NCBI GenBank assembly: GCA_014155875.1
Contig: JACEFZ010005141.1
Location: forward strand, 804,001-868,000
Length of the DNA stretch: 64,000 nucleotides
Reading direction: 5' to 3'
DNA from: Cepaea nemoralis
Taxonomy: Eukaryota > Mollusca > Gastropoda > Stylommatophora > Helicidae
The notes beneath the pieces are model-generated. The model saw only the letters and a list, made by a program, of their open reading frames with translations, was not told the origin of the DNA and did not search any database. Below, in pieces: positions 11,521 to 23,159 of the stretch; position 1 is the first letter of the stretch, and each line of letters begins with the position of its first letter. Position numbers and translations under genes: made by a program.

Positions 11521-11664
11521 GTGTTCAGAGGTGTCGTCAATACGTGGGTACTTTCATGAATCCTGATTTTTTTTTTTTACATCTTATCACTTATCGCTAA
11601 CATCTGAACGTGTGAACATTATATCGTTTACATATTGAAAAGCATGGGTGAAATTGCTGACACC

Positions 11665-11745
11665 TGTGGTAGTCTAGGGGTTATGATGCGTGGCTCAGAG
11701 GTCCATGTACCCAGCCGGAGAGCCAATCTACGAGAATACAAAACA
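11665..11745 (+). repeat. Possible tRNA-like SINE head
   Basis: The stretch tagtctaggggttatgatg resembles a tRNA A-box arm of the Glu/Gly type. No matching B box or tRNA fold follows, so it is at most a truncated SINE head. Confidence 0.3.
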
Positions 11746-12290
11746 GCCTCAATCCAGTTCACCAATCAAGGATAGACTCGCGTACATCAAAATTTCACAT
11801 CTGACTCTGTTGTAAGCGTCCTCAAGATCAAGTGCTGCCACCGTCGTCTCCAGTCTGTTTTGGAACCCTTCATAAACATTATAGGCAAAAGTTGTGGAAA
11901 GAAAAATAGAGGTAGACAGCCTTAAGTCATGGCATGGAAAGGGGTCTGCAAAAAGTAATACATGTTTTGGCTGGAAAGATTTGTGTAAAGAGCTAGATGA
12001 AGGAAGACAGCAAAAAAGATACCTCACAGGTTTTGGTCATGGTACAAAAAGTGTCAGCACACAAGTTGATATGTACTCTTGGAGACTATACAAGATGTGG
12101 AGAAGCATTATTGCACGCACCAGTCAGCTAAGCACTTGATGATATAATAGAACAAAGAAGACTTCTTAAAGCAATGAAAAAGTTCAGGCTTTCATTGTTT
12201 GGTCACATTCTAAGACATAAAGATACATCAAACAGAGTGCTAGAGGGCGAAATATGGCAGGGATAGACCATTTATGAATGATCATGATCA
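11746..12290. mobile_element. Two abutting LINE fragments
   Basis: Minus strand 11749-11880: ETTVAALDLEDAYNRVR is an RT motif of LINEs that carry RNase H. Plus strand from about 11885 to 12280: broken frames include EQRRLLKAMKKFRLSLFGH and LEGEIWQG, a LINE C-terminal region. Both are heavily decayed. Confidence 0.6.
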
Positions 12291-12414
12291 GATGATTATG
12301 CTCTCTCTCTCTCTCTGTGCGTGCGCGCTCACGTGCGTACACACACATGCATACACAAAACCCATGACAGAATAGTGATTAGTGTCTTTGCTTCCTTCTT
12401 CTTCTTCTGCCCTT

Positions 12415-12515
12415 TATCCTCCATTGGTGTTGGAACTCTTCGCTGGCTGCTGAGGATGGGGACGGAGTGCCCCGAATGCTGTGATGTCGGTTCCTAGATC
12501 AATCAATCAATCAAT
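12415..12515 (+). mobile_element. LINE 3' end with (AATC)n tail
   Basis: The stretch 'ctcttcgctggctgctgag' to 'gatgtcggttcctag' followed by (AATC)n is the plus-strand counterpart of the 3' end of the RNase H LINE at 24233-25152. Only the last 100 bp are present. A (CT)n run lies just upstream at 12301-12317. Confidence 0.8.
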
Positions 12516-12519
12516 CCTC

Positions 12520-12830
12520 CATTGGGGCACAGACCCTCAACCAAACAATGCCAAAACATCTTATCTTTTACTATTTCCTGTAGCTTCCTCCATGTCTTCC
12601 CAATATTATTCATCTCTGTCTGTGGTTCTCTTCTGTGTTTTTAGGTCACCCACTATTTCATTTATCGTGTGGGTTCCTGACAAGAGTCTCATTATATTGT
12701 CCTCAGGTTTTCTCAATATGTGTCCTATCCAGAGCCCACATCTTTTCCTCACCTCTTGGTTCACTGGAATTTGTTTAGCTTTCTCTATGAGTTCTACATT
12801 GATGATTGTCATACCATTGTATTCGCACTA
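12520..12830 (-). mobile_element. LINE C-terminal fragment
   Basis: The minus-strand frame contains GLWIGHILRKPEDNIMR, the 'GH(I/V)xR' block found just before the 3' end of many LINEs without RNase H. It is truncated and has no tail. Confidence 0.65.
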
Positions 12831-13115
12831 TTCTGCACAGGCACCAACTAGTCACTGTTTGATGTTTGCTTACCAAGAAAGTAATGTGAGCTCAAACTCC
12901 AGCAGTGGCATCAATCATTCTGTTTAGATTAGTTTGACTCTGGGGTCAAGTCAGACTCATCAAATGGGTACCAGATAATTTCAGAATTATCTGAGACAAG
13001 AGAGATGGCAAGGAAGGGAACTGGCAACCCTATCCTATTATTTCATTGTCTAGAACAGGGGTAGGTAAACTACGGCCCGCGGGCAGCATGCGACTGCCAA
13101 CTGATTCTATGCTTG

Positions 13116-13213
13116 TTGTTCTGGTCTGTCCATAATGTGGTAGTCATCTTGAGCAGGTTTTGGTGGCCTTCTGACTGATTTGATCATTCTTTTCTTTTGG
13201 TGGTATGTAACGG
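13116..13213 (-). mobile_element. 98-bp internal LINE segment inside hAT end
   Basis: Identical to 50809-50906 except for one base (C for T near 13176). That locus is an internal coding part of the minus-strand LINE at 50.5-53.7 kb, upstream of its 3' end. A fragment without a LINE 3' end is not an ordinary retrotransposed copy. Filler DNA captured during break repair would explain it. Confidence 0.9.
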
Positions 13214-13268
13214 AGTTTACTACTTGTTTTCCGAATATTTTATTTTCACACACGGCCAGAAGTAGGTT

Positions 13269-15776
13269 TTGTTTCATTTCCGTTTTAAAGTTTTGTATAA
13301 TTCTAGCTGTTCAAATGTTATTAAAACAATGAGTGTCAATAACAAATGTAAGATTGAAGATAAATGCCGTGTTTTTAATGATGAATGGACAACTGAATAC
13401 TGTTTTATAAAAGTTGGTAGCAAATCAGTTTGCTTGTTGTGTTGTGAGTCAGTAGCTGTCTTCAAGGAGTACAATTTAAAAAGACATTATCAAACAAAAC
13501 ATTCTGATTTCAGATACAATTTAACAACAAAGGGAGGAAAAGGAAATGTTAGTTAGTCGAGGTTCCAACTTCACTGCAACGGGTCGTCCCCTATGCTCCA
13601 TTCCCGTGCCAGTGAATATCACACAAAATGCTCCCCACTGTCCAATGTGAAAAGTGGAATAGACAGGAGTCTCGGCAATCCAACAAGCCCGCACAGGTAC
13701 ACTGTGCAAAATGCCAACACAAAATTCATCCACGAATACGTTCATCGTCGATGGACACGGCAGTCACCAGAAAGACCTCAATGAACCGGGTTTTCTCACA
13801 TGGCTCGATCTCTCACAGCAGGGCGACCCGCCGAAAGCGTCGCACAAAGCACGAACTCTGCAGCTTCAGCGCCGACTCCCAGAAGTCTCCCAACAAATAC
13901 ACTCGTGAACCGAAAGGGCAAATAAGTCAATTCAGTAACCATTGTTCCAAACATGCAAGTCACTGTATAGGACAGATGTAAAAGCATTCCACGCGAATTT
14001 CACAGCTCACGGTGTTGCCCACGCACTCACTCAGTAGCAGGGTGACAGAACAATGTACTACCAGTCCAACATGAGGAAAATGTGATTGCAAACCGTAGCC
14101 ACAAGCGTAAACGCGCCGCAGGTTCCAAAGGTTCAATGCCTAACGCCATGTTGGCGACCGGAAGTCGTCTCAGGGAAAGGAAATGCCTGGAGTTGGTGAA
14201 AAATTTGGAGAAACAGCAAACTGTTTTCACCAAACAGTCTTCAATTCAAGATGCTGCAATTGAAGCTAATCTTGTGCTGTCACACAGAACTGTAAAACAG
14301 AACAAGCCATTTTCTGATGGCGAGTTCATCAAGGAATGTTTGCTAGATACAGCAAACATTATGTGTCCAGAATAAAAAAAAACAGATTTGACAGCATTAC
14401 TTTATCAAGGAGAACTGTGGTCAGACGTGTTGACAAGAGAAGTGACAATTTGATGCATAAAATTCAAGATGCAAGTAAACAATTTTTGTGGTACTCTCTT
14501 GTATTGGATGAGAGTACCGATGTACATGATACTGCCCAATTATTGATATTTATACGTGGAATAAACACTTCTTTCAAACTCACTGAAGAGTTACTGAGTG
14601 TTGAGTCACTCAAAGACACAATCACAGGCCATGATATATTCAGTGCTGTTACTAACTGTATTGAAAGAACTGGGTTGGTTTGGAACAAGATGGCAAGTGT
14701 TACAATTGACAGAGCTCGTGCTTTGACTGGAAAAAATGTAGGTCTGGTAAAGTTGATAAGTGATCAGATTAAAGCAGAATATCCAGACCACACATTATTA
14801 CCACTTCACTGTGTGATTCATCAAGAAAGTATGTGTAAAACTGTTTTGAATATCAAGCATGTTATTGACCCAGTTGTCAGTGTCATCAACCTCATCAGAT
14901 AAAGATGACTTAATCACAGACAGTTCAAGGCATTACTTGACAATTTGGAAACGAACATTCCGATGTCCTGTACCACACCAGTGTTCGATGGCTAAGTCTT
15001 GACAAGGTGTTGAGGCGAGTGTGGGAACACTGAGAAGAAATAGTGACGTTCCTAGTGATGAAGGGCATTGAATGTGACTTTAATACTACATTGTCAATAA
15101 AATAAAGAGTGGAAGTTAAACTTTATGTTTGCCATTGAAATTATGGAAAAGTTAAATGAACTGAAAGTCAACTTCAGGGCAATGGTGTGTTTGCACATGA
15201 ATTGTATGTACATGTAAAATCATTTCAGGCAAAACTCTCACTGTTCTCCAGACAAGTGAAAAAAGATTTTGTCACTTCCCTTTGCTGAAACCGGAAACCA
15301 TTTCTGGTGAAATGACTGAAAAGTACAAAGCCCAATTAGATGCATTGATTGAAGAATTTAGATGGAGATTCCAAGATTTCAAGAACTTAGAGCCACAGTT
15401 CAATATTCTCAGTTCCCCTTTTAGTGCAGAAGCTGATACAGCCACAGAGGACATACAGTTGGAGCTGCTTGACTTACAAGCAGATCATGACCTGAAAGAG
15501 AAATTCAAGTCAGAAGGTTTGCTGGATTTCTATGGATCTTTATCACAAGAATCATTTCCCAACTTGAAAAACTTTGCAGCTAAACTTTTATCATTGTTTG
15601 GATCAACATATATTTGTGAACAAGCATTCTCTTGCTTGAAGATCAACAAATCTAAGAATAGGTCTTTGTTGTCGGACTGCAACTTGCATGCTGTCATGCG
15701 AATTTCAACAAGTAAACTTGCTCCAGATTTCAAGAATATTGTCACAAAGTGCAAGCAGTTACATACAACTCATTAG
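13269..15776 (+). pseudogene. hAT transposase (BED-finger, GTF2IRD2/ZBED-like), decayed
   Basis: The N-terminal part (13329-13548) has a BED-type zinc finger: VCLLCCESV, then LKRHYQTKH (C-x2-C, H-x4-H). After the 13549-14175 insertion the catalytic part resumes: VLDESTDVHDTAQLL supplies the first acidic residue, and ASVTIDRARALTGKNVGLV and PLHCVIHQESMC follow. The C-terminal dimerisation region at 15540-15690 reads LLSLFGSTYICEQAFSCLK. Stops at about 14373 and 14900 and frameshifts from 14900 to 15280 inactivate it. Known hAT transposases cut and paste through an RNase H-like DDE domain. The similarity is to the domesticated GTF2IRD2/ZBED5 group, but here it sits inside its own TIRs. Confidence 0.88.
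13549..14175 (-). mobile_element. Non-autonomous retroelement inserted in hAT ORF
   Basis: Flanked by AAAGGAAATG at 13539-13548 and 14176-14185. On the minus strand its 3' part matches 23400-23617 (blocks such as 'cacaaaatgctcc') and it ends in a short ACTAA-type tail. No protein of its own; short frames within it are not conserved between copies. Probably a SINE-like family, see also 23160-23641, 49890-50205 and 54163-54300. Confidence 0.8.
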
Positions 15777-16040
15777 AAATTAATTATAGTGAAAATGTAT
15801 TTGGTTTGTGTCTAAATTAAAGCCATTGATAGATAATAAAGAATATTTGTTATAATAACAAGTTGTAAAATCTTGTTAACAAATTAGTAAAAGTTTTTGT
15901 CCATATTGTCACATATAATGTAATAATGTATAAGTGTATAAGTAAAATAAAATTGCAATAATTAGTTATTTATACTGCTTAATAACCTATAAATAATTAA
16001 TAATTACTTATTGTGATAGGTTGCTATAAACAAAATAGAC

Positions 16041-16044
<4 letters not shown>

Positions 16045-16127
<83 letters not shown>

Positions 16128-16665
16128 CATTACATTGGCACCTTGCCGTCTTGACAGGTATGATAGTTTGTGCTTCAAAAAGGCATAATAACTTTTACCC
16201 ATGGTGGTAGCGAATGTGACTGGTAAGGCCAATTCGCGCTGTAAGACCAGGGATGGAGTTATTGCCTCTCCACAGCACAAAGCCTGGGCTAAAATATAGA
16301 GATCATGTGTTGCCCATGCAGCATGATCCCTCTCTCGGCCTGCCTAGTTCACTCCAGAGGAAAGGTAACACCTCTACATCTGGAACAAGACAAGCTGCAG
16401 AAGCTGCCGGATCAGCAAAGCAATGCTCTAACTGTCCGCCTGTCGGAGCTTCGATCCTAGACCAGCTGCCAACCAAGGCCTGATCTGCCCTGCCATGACA
16501 TTTTGTCTTTAGGTTGCATTTCCTCGCACCAGGGTGAGGCTTGTACCCTGCCAATTGCGCTCTTCCGCCCGAAGCTGTTGGCACAATGTGGGGTGTTGGG
16601 TTTGGTAAGCACCGCCCAACATTTGGCACTAACAGAAAGAAAGCAGGTAGTACCGTGTGTGTGTG

Positions 16666-16738
<73 letters not shown>
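16045..16738 (-). mobile_element. (TA)n arrays flanking an internally deleted LINE copy
   Basis: (AT)n at 16045-16126 and 16669-16738 bracket about 530 bp that is the reverse complement of two parts of the element at 31868-33110: its 5' region (ggtactacctgctttctg... end) and its 3' terminal ~90 bp. It inserted into or expanded a (TA)n tract in the hAT 3' region. Frames over (TA)n are artefacts. Confidence 0.8.
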
Positions 16739-16742
<4 letters not shown>

Positions 16743-16939
16743 CCCGCCAATAGCTTTACTACGCACAAAAAGTTTGCTCACCCCTGGTCTAGAATATAGA
16801 AAGATCTAACAGTTTTATCTGCCATGGTGGGAATCTTTTTTATATTTCAGTCAAGCACTTCCTGTATAACAGACTAAGACAGTCACAAAGTAAACTGTGG
16901 CTAAGATCAGATATTCAACATAAACTTCCTTAAACTAAC

Positions 16940-17116
16940 CTGAATTCTCTCATATCTGGCTTTCACCACTTCATTGATATCTTTCCATTTAATGTCAAGT
17001 TCAGCTACAGACTGCTGGATGAAGGTTGGAGCATTTCTGTCTCTCTGAAGATGCTTGCCAGTTTCAATTTCTGCCTGGATGTTAGCTTTTTCAATTTCCA
17101 GTTTGTTAGAAAGAGT
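16940..17116 (-). CDS. Spectrin-repeat protein, exon
   Basis: A 177-bp exon of 59 codons, phase 0-0. Acceptor AG at 17118-17117, donor GTTAGT reading down from 16939. It encodes TLSNKLEIEKANIQ at the start, then LDIKWKDINEVVKARYERIQ, a spectrin-repeat helix with its conserved tryptophan. With the following 71-codon exon it gives about one and a fifth repeats. It was too interrupted by stops in flanking intron to stand out as a long open frame and was found by splice-site reading. Confidence 0.85.
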
Positions 17117-18189
17117 CTACAGACATGATATATAAATATTATGCTCATAACTGAGACTCAAGTATGTTAACAATACAGATTGTTGAAAAATACAAATCCT
17201 TAGAAATTATGTCTTTAAATAAGTTGAGAATGTTCATAGACTAATGCAGTCTTTTCCAACCTTTATTGGGGTCACCCCTTTCATAATAGCTGTTTAATGC
17301 AATACCTTCCTCCATATTTGCATAAGTAGCCACTTTTAACAGGCAATGAAAGCAAATTAAAATATATTTTTATAAAATAATTCCAACTTAATATTTAATA
17401 ATATAGTTGTACTTGTATCTGAGCAACAAGATTTATAATTCACTGCTAAGTGTTTGTTAAAGTCAACTTAATGTCATCATCAACATTTCAGTCTATTTTC
17501 TGCCTTTATTTTGAAATAGAAGAAGCATTGGAAATATATTCTTGCAAAGATATATAGAGGCAAATAGAAGTAGAACTCAAAATGTATGCATAGTGACATT
17601 TGGATGTAACTGGCACACACACACCAGAAGTGAGTCGGCAATCTTTGATATAACAAACTACTTGCTCAGAAGCCACTCCTTAGAACCAAGCAAGCATCTG
17701 TATTTCATCAGGAATGTTTCCACAGAACTAAGAATGCATCTTGTATTTCATCAGGAATGTTTCCACAGAACCAAGAATGCATCTTGAATTTCATCAGGAA
17801 CTCTGACAATATTCAGGGAAATAAAGGATTTCACTTTACATATTGATTATATATTTTCAAGAGATGTTTCAACTTGATTCTTTTACAAGCAAACATTTTG
17901 GAAGAAAATAATCAGCACACATGACAATACAGATGAGAAAATGAACATGAGATAATAATAATAGCTAAACGCACAAAGACACACACATGGTCATAAATAG
18001 AACTGACCAGTAGATGATAAGAAGTGGAGAGAAATACAATTATAAAATGTGGGCTAAACATTGAAACAAATTGATCATAAGATTAAGAAAACAACCCACA
18101 ATATAAAAATGGAAAATAACCTCTTCTGTCATACTGTTTCTTAAGAAGCAATAACACATGGATTAGTAATTTTATCTATCACATTTTAC
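17117..18189. other. Intron with a small tandem duplication
   Basis: AT-rich intron. At about 17699-17802 a 43-bp unit beginning tatttcatcaggaatgttt is repeated about 2.4 times. No other feature recognised. Confidence 0.7.
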
Positions 18190-18516
18190 CTCAATTTCAT
18201 GCAAGCAGGCCCTTGCATCCACCAAACTGTCAATATCTCTATCTCTTTGCTCCATTGCCAGCTTCTGAATTTCATCCAGCCAGCTGAGCTTCTTGTCAAT
18301 GTTATCTCTATACTCATATCCTTTGGCTAAAATACCAGACTTCTGCAAAGTTGAATCCATACCAGGCTTGAAATCTAGAAATCTGGACTGAATTTCTTTC
18401 AGCCGTTCTCTCTCCCTTTGTGTATCAGCATTTGGTGCATGTCCTGTTAGTTCACCCAGGGATTCTTCCAGCCAATTAAAGGCATCTTGATATTTGCTCA
18501 TGTTATGCATTTCTCT
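18190..18516 (-). CDS. Spectrin-repeat protein, exon
   Basis: A 327-bp exon of 109 codons, phase 0-0: acceptor CAG ending at 18517, donor GTAAAATG reading down from 18189. The peptide starts REMHNMSKYQDAFNWLEESL, has IDKKLSWLDEIQKLAME in the middle and ends CLHEIE. One full spectrin-repeat length, the same size as the exon at 957-1283. Both junctions to neighbouring exons are in frame. Confidence 0.9.
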
Positions 18517-19289
18517 CTGTGAATAGCCAATTAGAAACTTTTCAGTTGGAATAATAAATGAATGCATACAAACATTAATACTGTCAGCAAATTGTAACAT
18601 ATACTGGACAAATAAATATTTGATAAGGAATAATGAATCTCAGTTTCCTCAGATTTTATAAACTAAAGAAAGTATATAATGTATAGTCCTTCTCAAGTCA
18701 GCTTTTGTGAACCATAGCTATGCTGTTCAGTTGCTATTTTTAATTAAGTTCTTTAGAAGAATAGTTTTAAAAATATCAAAATCCTTATTTTACTTGTAAT
18801 ACTGTATATATAAGAATAACGAGAGTTCTAGCAATGTTTACACTTCTAAGTATAAGATTTAAAATATATTCATAAAGAAGATGGGTGATTTTATTATTCT
18901 GTACTCTATATACCTCTGTGTGTTACCAGGACCCTAAGAAAAAGAACAAATAATTTTGGGATTGTGTGAAACAAGGTGCAATGGAACAGACCACACAGCA
19001 TCTAAGCACAGGTTAAACAGTGCAATACTCAGGCCATAAAGAGGAAATTCCCCCCCCCCCCCCACACACACACAGAGTGAAGGAGTGGCCTTAATATTGT
19101 CCAAAGAGGCAAAGAAAGCACTCTTAGAGTGGGAAGCAGTCGCGCGTGTGTGTGTGTGTGTGTGTGTACTCTAGAATAATAACAGCAAGATTTAGCACTA
19201 TAAAAAGAAAATAAATATGAATCTGATCCAGCGATAAAGAGGAATAAGTTAAGGAGGAATTTGACATGAAACTTCAAAACATAATTGGC
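18517..19289. other. Intron with homopolymer and (CA)n/(GT)n tracts
   Basis: A C-run followed by (CA)n lies at about 19050-19074, and a (GT)n run at 19144-19168. No gene or transposon was recognised in the rest. Confidence 0.7.
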
Positions 19290-21640
19290 AATCTAAGAAA
19301 TGGCAATATCAAAATTTGGATGTCAGAATAGAATCAGATAATACTAGTTATGAAGGGGTCATGGGAAAACATTAACTAGGGTTAATGAATGAACATTGAA
19401 AATAAAACACAATTTTGCGCAGTGAATCAATATGTCATAGGTGGAATGTTTTATCTCACAAAAGAATCCATAAAGCCTCACATGGACATCATATGACTAT
19501 AAAATGGAAAACCAAACTCATCACATATGTATTAGTCATAAATGTAAATCATCGCTACATGATGTAAATATCTTTAGAGGTGCAAATATAAATTCGGACC
19601 ACCATCTGCTGGTATTTAAAATTAAGTTACAACTCAAGAGATATACAACTTAGTATAAACATGAAATTCAAATTAATGTAAGATATCAGAGAAACCAAGA
19701 AACTAAGGGACAGTTTATGGTCAGTCTCTTATAAGTATCAGATCTTGCAACACTTAGTAGATGAGAAGCACATGGAAATTAGTTGGTAAAAGGTTAAAAA
19801 CATTTGTAGCAACTCATGTATGGAAGTTTTTGGAAGAAGGAAATGGAAACATAAAGCATAGATAACGCAGGAAATCCTCAAGAAAATAGAAGAAAGGAAA
19901 AATAAGAAAAGCAGAGCTGCTAAAGTCAGAGCCCAATGAAAATATACAGAAGCTAACAAAGACGTTAAGAAGCACATAAGGATGGATAAAAGACAATATT
20001 TATATGCCCTAACATGAGAGGTAAAAAGCCCAACAGATGGGGCTGGTTATCAACCAAGATAAGACAGCATATATGGTAATTTCAAGAGACGGAATGGCTA
20101 AAAACTCTGGCCACATACAAATAGATAATATGACCATTAAAAGAACGGAAACATACAAATACCTGGGTACAATCTTCAACTGCTCCAACCTCATAAGGGA
20201 AGAAATACAAACTAGAATCAACTCTGGAAATAAGATATACTATGCACTACAACATCTACTAAAATCAAATGGGCTATCTCGTAAAACCAAAATCACAATA
20301 TACAAAACACTGATCAGACCAGTTGTGCTGTATGGCTCTGAAACCTGGAGTACAATGAAAGGAGACGAAGCCTTGTTACAAACCTTTGAGAACAAAGTTT
20401 TAAGACGCATCTTTGGACCCATTAGGGATACACAAAGTGGAGAGTGGAAAAGAAGAAGTAACAAAGACATTTATGATCTGTTTAAGTCCCCGCTAATCAC
20501 TGGTATCATGAAGGCTAATAGACTACAATGGCTGGGGCATATAGAAAGAATGGAAGATAATAGGGAAACAAAACTCGCTTACACTCAGGAAATAAATGAC
20601 CGTAGACCCCGAGGTAGACCAAGAAGACGGTGGAGAGATAATACATATACAGACCTACAAGCACTTGGAATCAATGATTGGCAAGAGAAGATCCACCAGA
20701 GAGACGAATGGAGACGGATTGTATCTGCAGCAAAGAACCTCAATGGCTCGGAACGCTGAAGAAGAAGAAGAAGAAGAAGAAGAACATGAGAGGTAGAGGA
20801 TTCACCAGCAATATATAAAAAGGGAAAGTTCTCACCAACATTAAAGATTAACAGATGGGGTGAATACTTTAAGGACCTTCTGAATAGACCAGTTCCAAAT
20901 GACTCTCCTAATATCCAGCCAGCAGAAGTGGAGCTGGACATTAACTGTGAAAACTCATCTACTGATGAAATTTGTAAAGCTATCAAACTACTCAAAGATG
21001 GGAAAGTTGCTGTCCAGACGGTATCCCAGCAGAAGCTATCAGAGCCAATATACGCACCTAAATAAAACTGCTGCACAAATTATTTAGCAGAATCTGGTTA
21101 AAAGAAGAAATACCAGCATAAAGATATCTAGTGAAATTGCCCAAGAATGGTGACGAGCAGAGTTTGAAAATTATAGAGGAATTATGCTACTGTCAGTTAC
21201 TGAGAAAATATTAAGCAGAAAATTAAGAAATTAAGCAGGACAGATAAAGAGATGCAGCTGACAAAAAACTAAGGGATGAACAAGCGGGCTTCTGACCAAA
21301 CAGATTCTGCACTGACCAGATAGTCACATTATGCACAGTAATAGAACATAGTATTCAACTGCATTTGCCACTCTATATTGGATTTCTGGACTATGAAAAA
21401 GCCTTTGACAGCATTAATAGGAAATCCCTTTGGAGAATGTTTCAGCACTATGGAATCCCACAGATAATCATTAACCTAATAAGGGCAATATATAAAGATA
21501 TGAAATATAAAGTTTTTCATTAGAAAAAACTGACAGATACATTTGAAATAAAAACAGGCATATGACATGAATGCCTTTTGTCACCATTATTATTTTTACT
21601 GACTTTAGACTGAGAAGTACCAGTGTAGCACTCATAGAAA
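19290..21640 (+). mobile_element. LINE with decayed EN and RT regions, split by a nested LINE
   Basis: The left part (19300-20010) is endonuclease-like, with NINSDHHLL-type residues near 19590. The right part (20796-21640) is the RT: a DGIPAEAI-like region near 21000, DEQAGF near 21275, then LYIGFLDYEKAFDSINR at about 21373-21422. Indels and stops throughout. The LINE at 20024-20782 interrupts it. Confidence 0.75.
20024..20782 (+). mobile_element. Nested 5'-truncated LINE with (GAA)n tail
   Basis: A 240-residue open frame at 20037-20759 covers the RT C-terminal half: IQIDNMTIKRTETYKYLGT, VVLYGSETWST, LQWLGHIERME and RRPRGRPRRRWRDN. It ends NLNGSER and a (GAA)n tail. AACATGAGAGGTA is duplicated at 20011-20023 and 20783-20795. 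The frame is intact over its length, so this is a young copy, but it lacks endonuclease and catalytic RT blocks. Confidence 0.92.
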
Positions 21641-22005
21641 GAACTAAACAAATTCCAGTGAACTAATAGGAGAGGAAAAGATGTAGTGCTAAATAGAACA
21701 CACTGAGAAAACTTGAGTACTATATAACAAGACACTCTCTTGTCTGGAATATAAAGGCAAGCAAAATAGTGGGAGACATAAAAACACATGGAGAAGAGAA
21801 TGACAGAGAGAGATTAAAAATATTGGGAGGTCATGAGGGGAGCTTCAGAAGACAGCACAAGATCAGATGGCATAGCATGGTTCTGTGGAGGGCCTATGCC
21901 CCAATGAGGGATAAAGGAAAGAAAAAGAATAGGTGGAAGAGGAGGTGAAAGAAGAAGAAGAAGAAGAAGAAGAAGAAGAAGAAGAAGAAGAAGAAGAAGA
22001 AGAAG

Positions 22006-22035
<30 letters not shown>
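21641..22035 (+). mobile_element. LINE 3' end with long (GAA)n tail
   Basis: The region before the tail (around 21840-21930) encodes a degraded TRWHSMVLWRAYAPMRD-like segment typical of a LINE C-terminus. The tail from about 21952 to 22035 is (GAA)n. It may belong to the element at 19290-21640. Confidence 0.6.
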
Positions 22036-22038
<3 letters not shown>

Positions 22039-23159
22039 CAGGAGCACGAACATAGAAACAACAAAAGAATCAAGCTGTAGAATGAAAATCTTGGTATTCC
22101 AGAGAATAATTTAAACCAGGCTTTCTACAATCACCATAAGTCATTCTCTGCAGTTCTTGCTATCAAAGGAGTTATTTATATTATGACAAACAATTGTAAA
22201 ATGGATGCATTGTCCTTTCTGTTTATTTTTATGTATGTGTGCAAATGTGCATGCATGCACACATACACACAAAAAGGTGAATATCTAAATGACAAATGTC
22301 CAGTTGTCATAACTATAAATATAAATTAATTTTCATCCTTTAAATATTAGCTGCCATAAGATTTCTCACATTACAATATGTAAGTGAATAAAACAATGAA
22401 ATTTAAATCTATGTGAACAAACTGATTTTACCTGAGACTATCCAGGCAAGCAAGCGTGAGAGCAACATAAATAAAGAAAATAGATTCTAAACAACAAAAC
22501 ATAAAACAAGAATAGCATCATGAGCAAATAATTTGCAAGCAATAATATAAAATAAGTTTTGAATAATTAGAAACTATTGACTCTCTATCTATTGTCTATC
22601 CCCATATGAATTATGGTTTGTTGTTCACATTTGTCAATATGCGTAGGAAACGCTGAAGTTGATCTTCATTCAAACATATCTCCTGGGTTTCCCTGAAATT
22701 GTGTTTGTGTAATGTACTCTTGACTGAATCTATCCAGAAAAAACTACAAGTAGATTTAATCAAATCTGAGGTTGTCTTCCAGTTCAATTATTTCTGGAGA
22801 ACAAAAGTTTAAATAATTTGTAAAATGTTCCTAAAAATGGAAACAGCACTAAGGAGACTGACACAGTTTGCTTAACACCAAAGGCCAGCAGTCATTTGAG
22901 ACTGGTGGGTAGGGGATGTGTTAATGGTTTATTCTGTATGATTTGTAAAGCATCACTTTCATTTATATAGATATCTTCATAAGTGCTTCAGCATCCTACT
23001 GCAAAACACACTGGGACGTTTTCAACACTGTGCACCAGTTAGCATTAAAATGTGCACATCAGAACCATGCATGCTGTACATATTCTTTTCATTGACTGTT
23101 TTGCTTATTTAAAAATTTATCCTGGGCAGTAATGTATTCTTTTTTATATATTACATCTG
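22036..23159. other. Intron; local duplicate of 24028-25240
   Basis: 22136-22420 aligns with 24028-24232 plus 25153-25240 (shared blocks 'cttgctatcaaaggagtta' and 'attagctgccataagat'). At 22432-22437 there is a 6-nt TCTCAG (minus strand) between a good acceptor and CAG/GTAAAA donor, a speculative micro-exon. The rest is unrecognised. Confidence 0.6.

Larger units (their letters stand above)
13056..16786 (+). mobile_element. Complete hAT DNA transposon with TIRs and 8-bp target duplication
   Basis: The left end is CAGGGGTAGGTAAACT and the right end read inward is CAGGGGTGAGCAAACT (14 of 16 identical). Both flanks carry GTCTAGAA, at 13048-13055 and 16787-16794, the 8-bp duplication expected for hAT. 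The 3731-bp interior encodes a BED-finger plus hAT transposase remnant. Three foreign pieces lie inside: a 98-bp LINE segment (13116-13213), a 627-bp insertion (13549-14175) and a LINE-derived block in (TA)n (16045-16738). Confidence 0.95.

Noticed and set aside
13269..15776. Domesticated host GTF2IRD2/ZBED-like gene
   Set aside because: Lies within matching TIRs and an 8-bp duplication and is broken by stops and an insertion.
16045..16738. Long open frames of Ile-Tyr repeats on both strands
   Set aside because: Translation of (TA)n microsatellite; no coding signal.
21952..22035. Poly-Leu frame on the minus strand
   Set aside because: Translation of a (GAA)n LINE tail.
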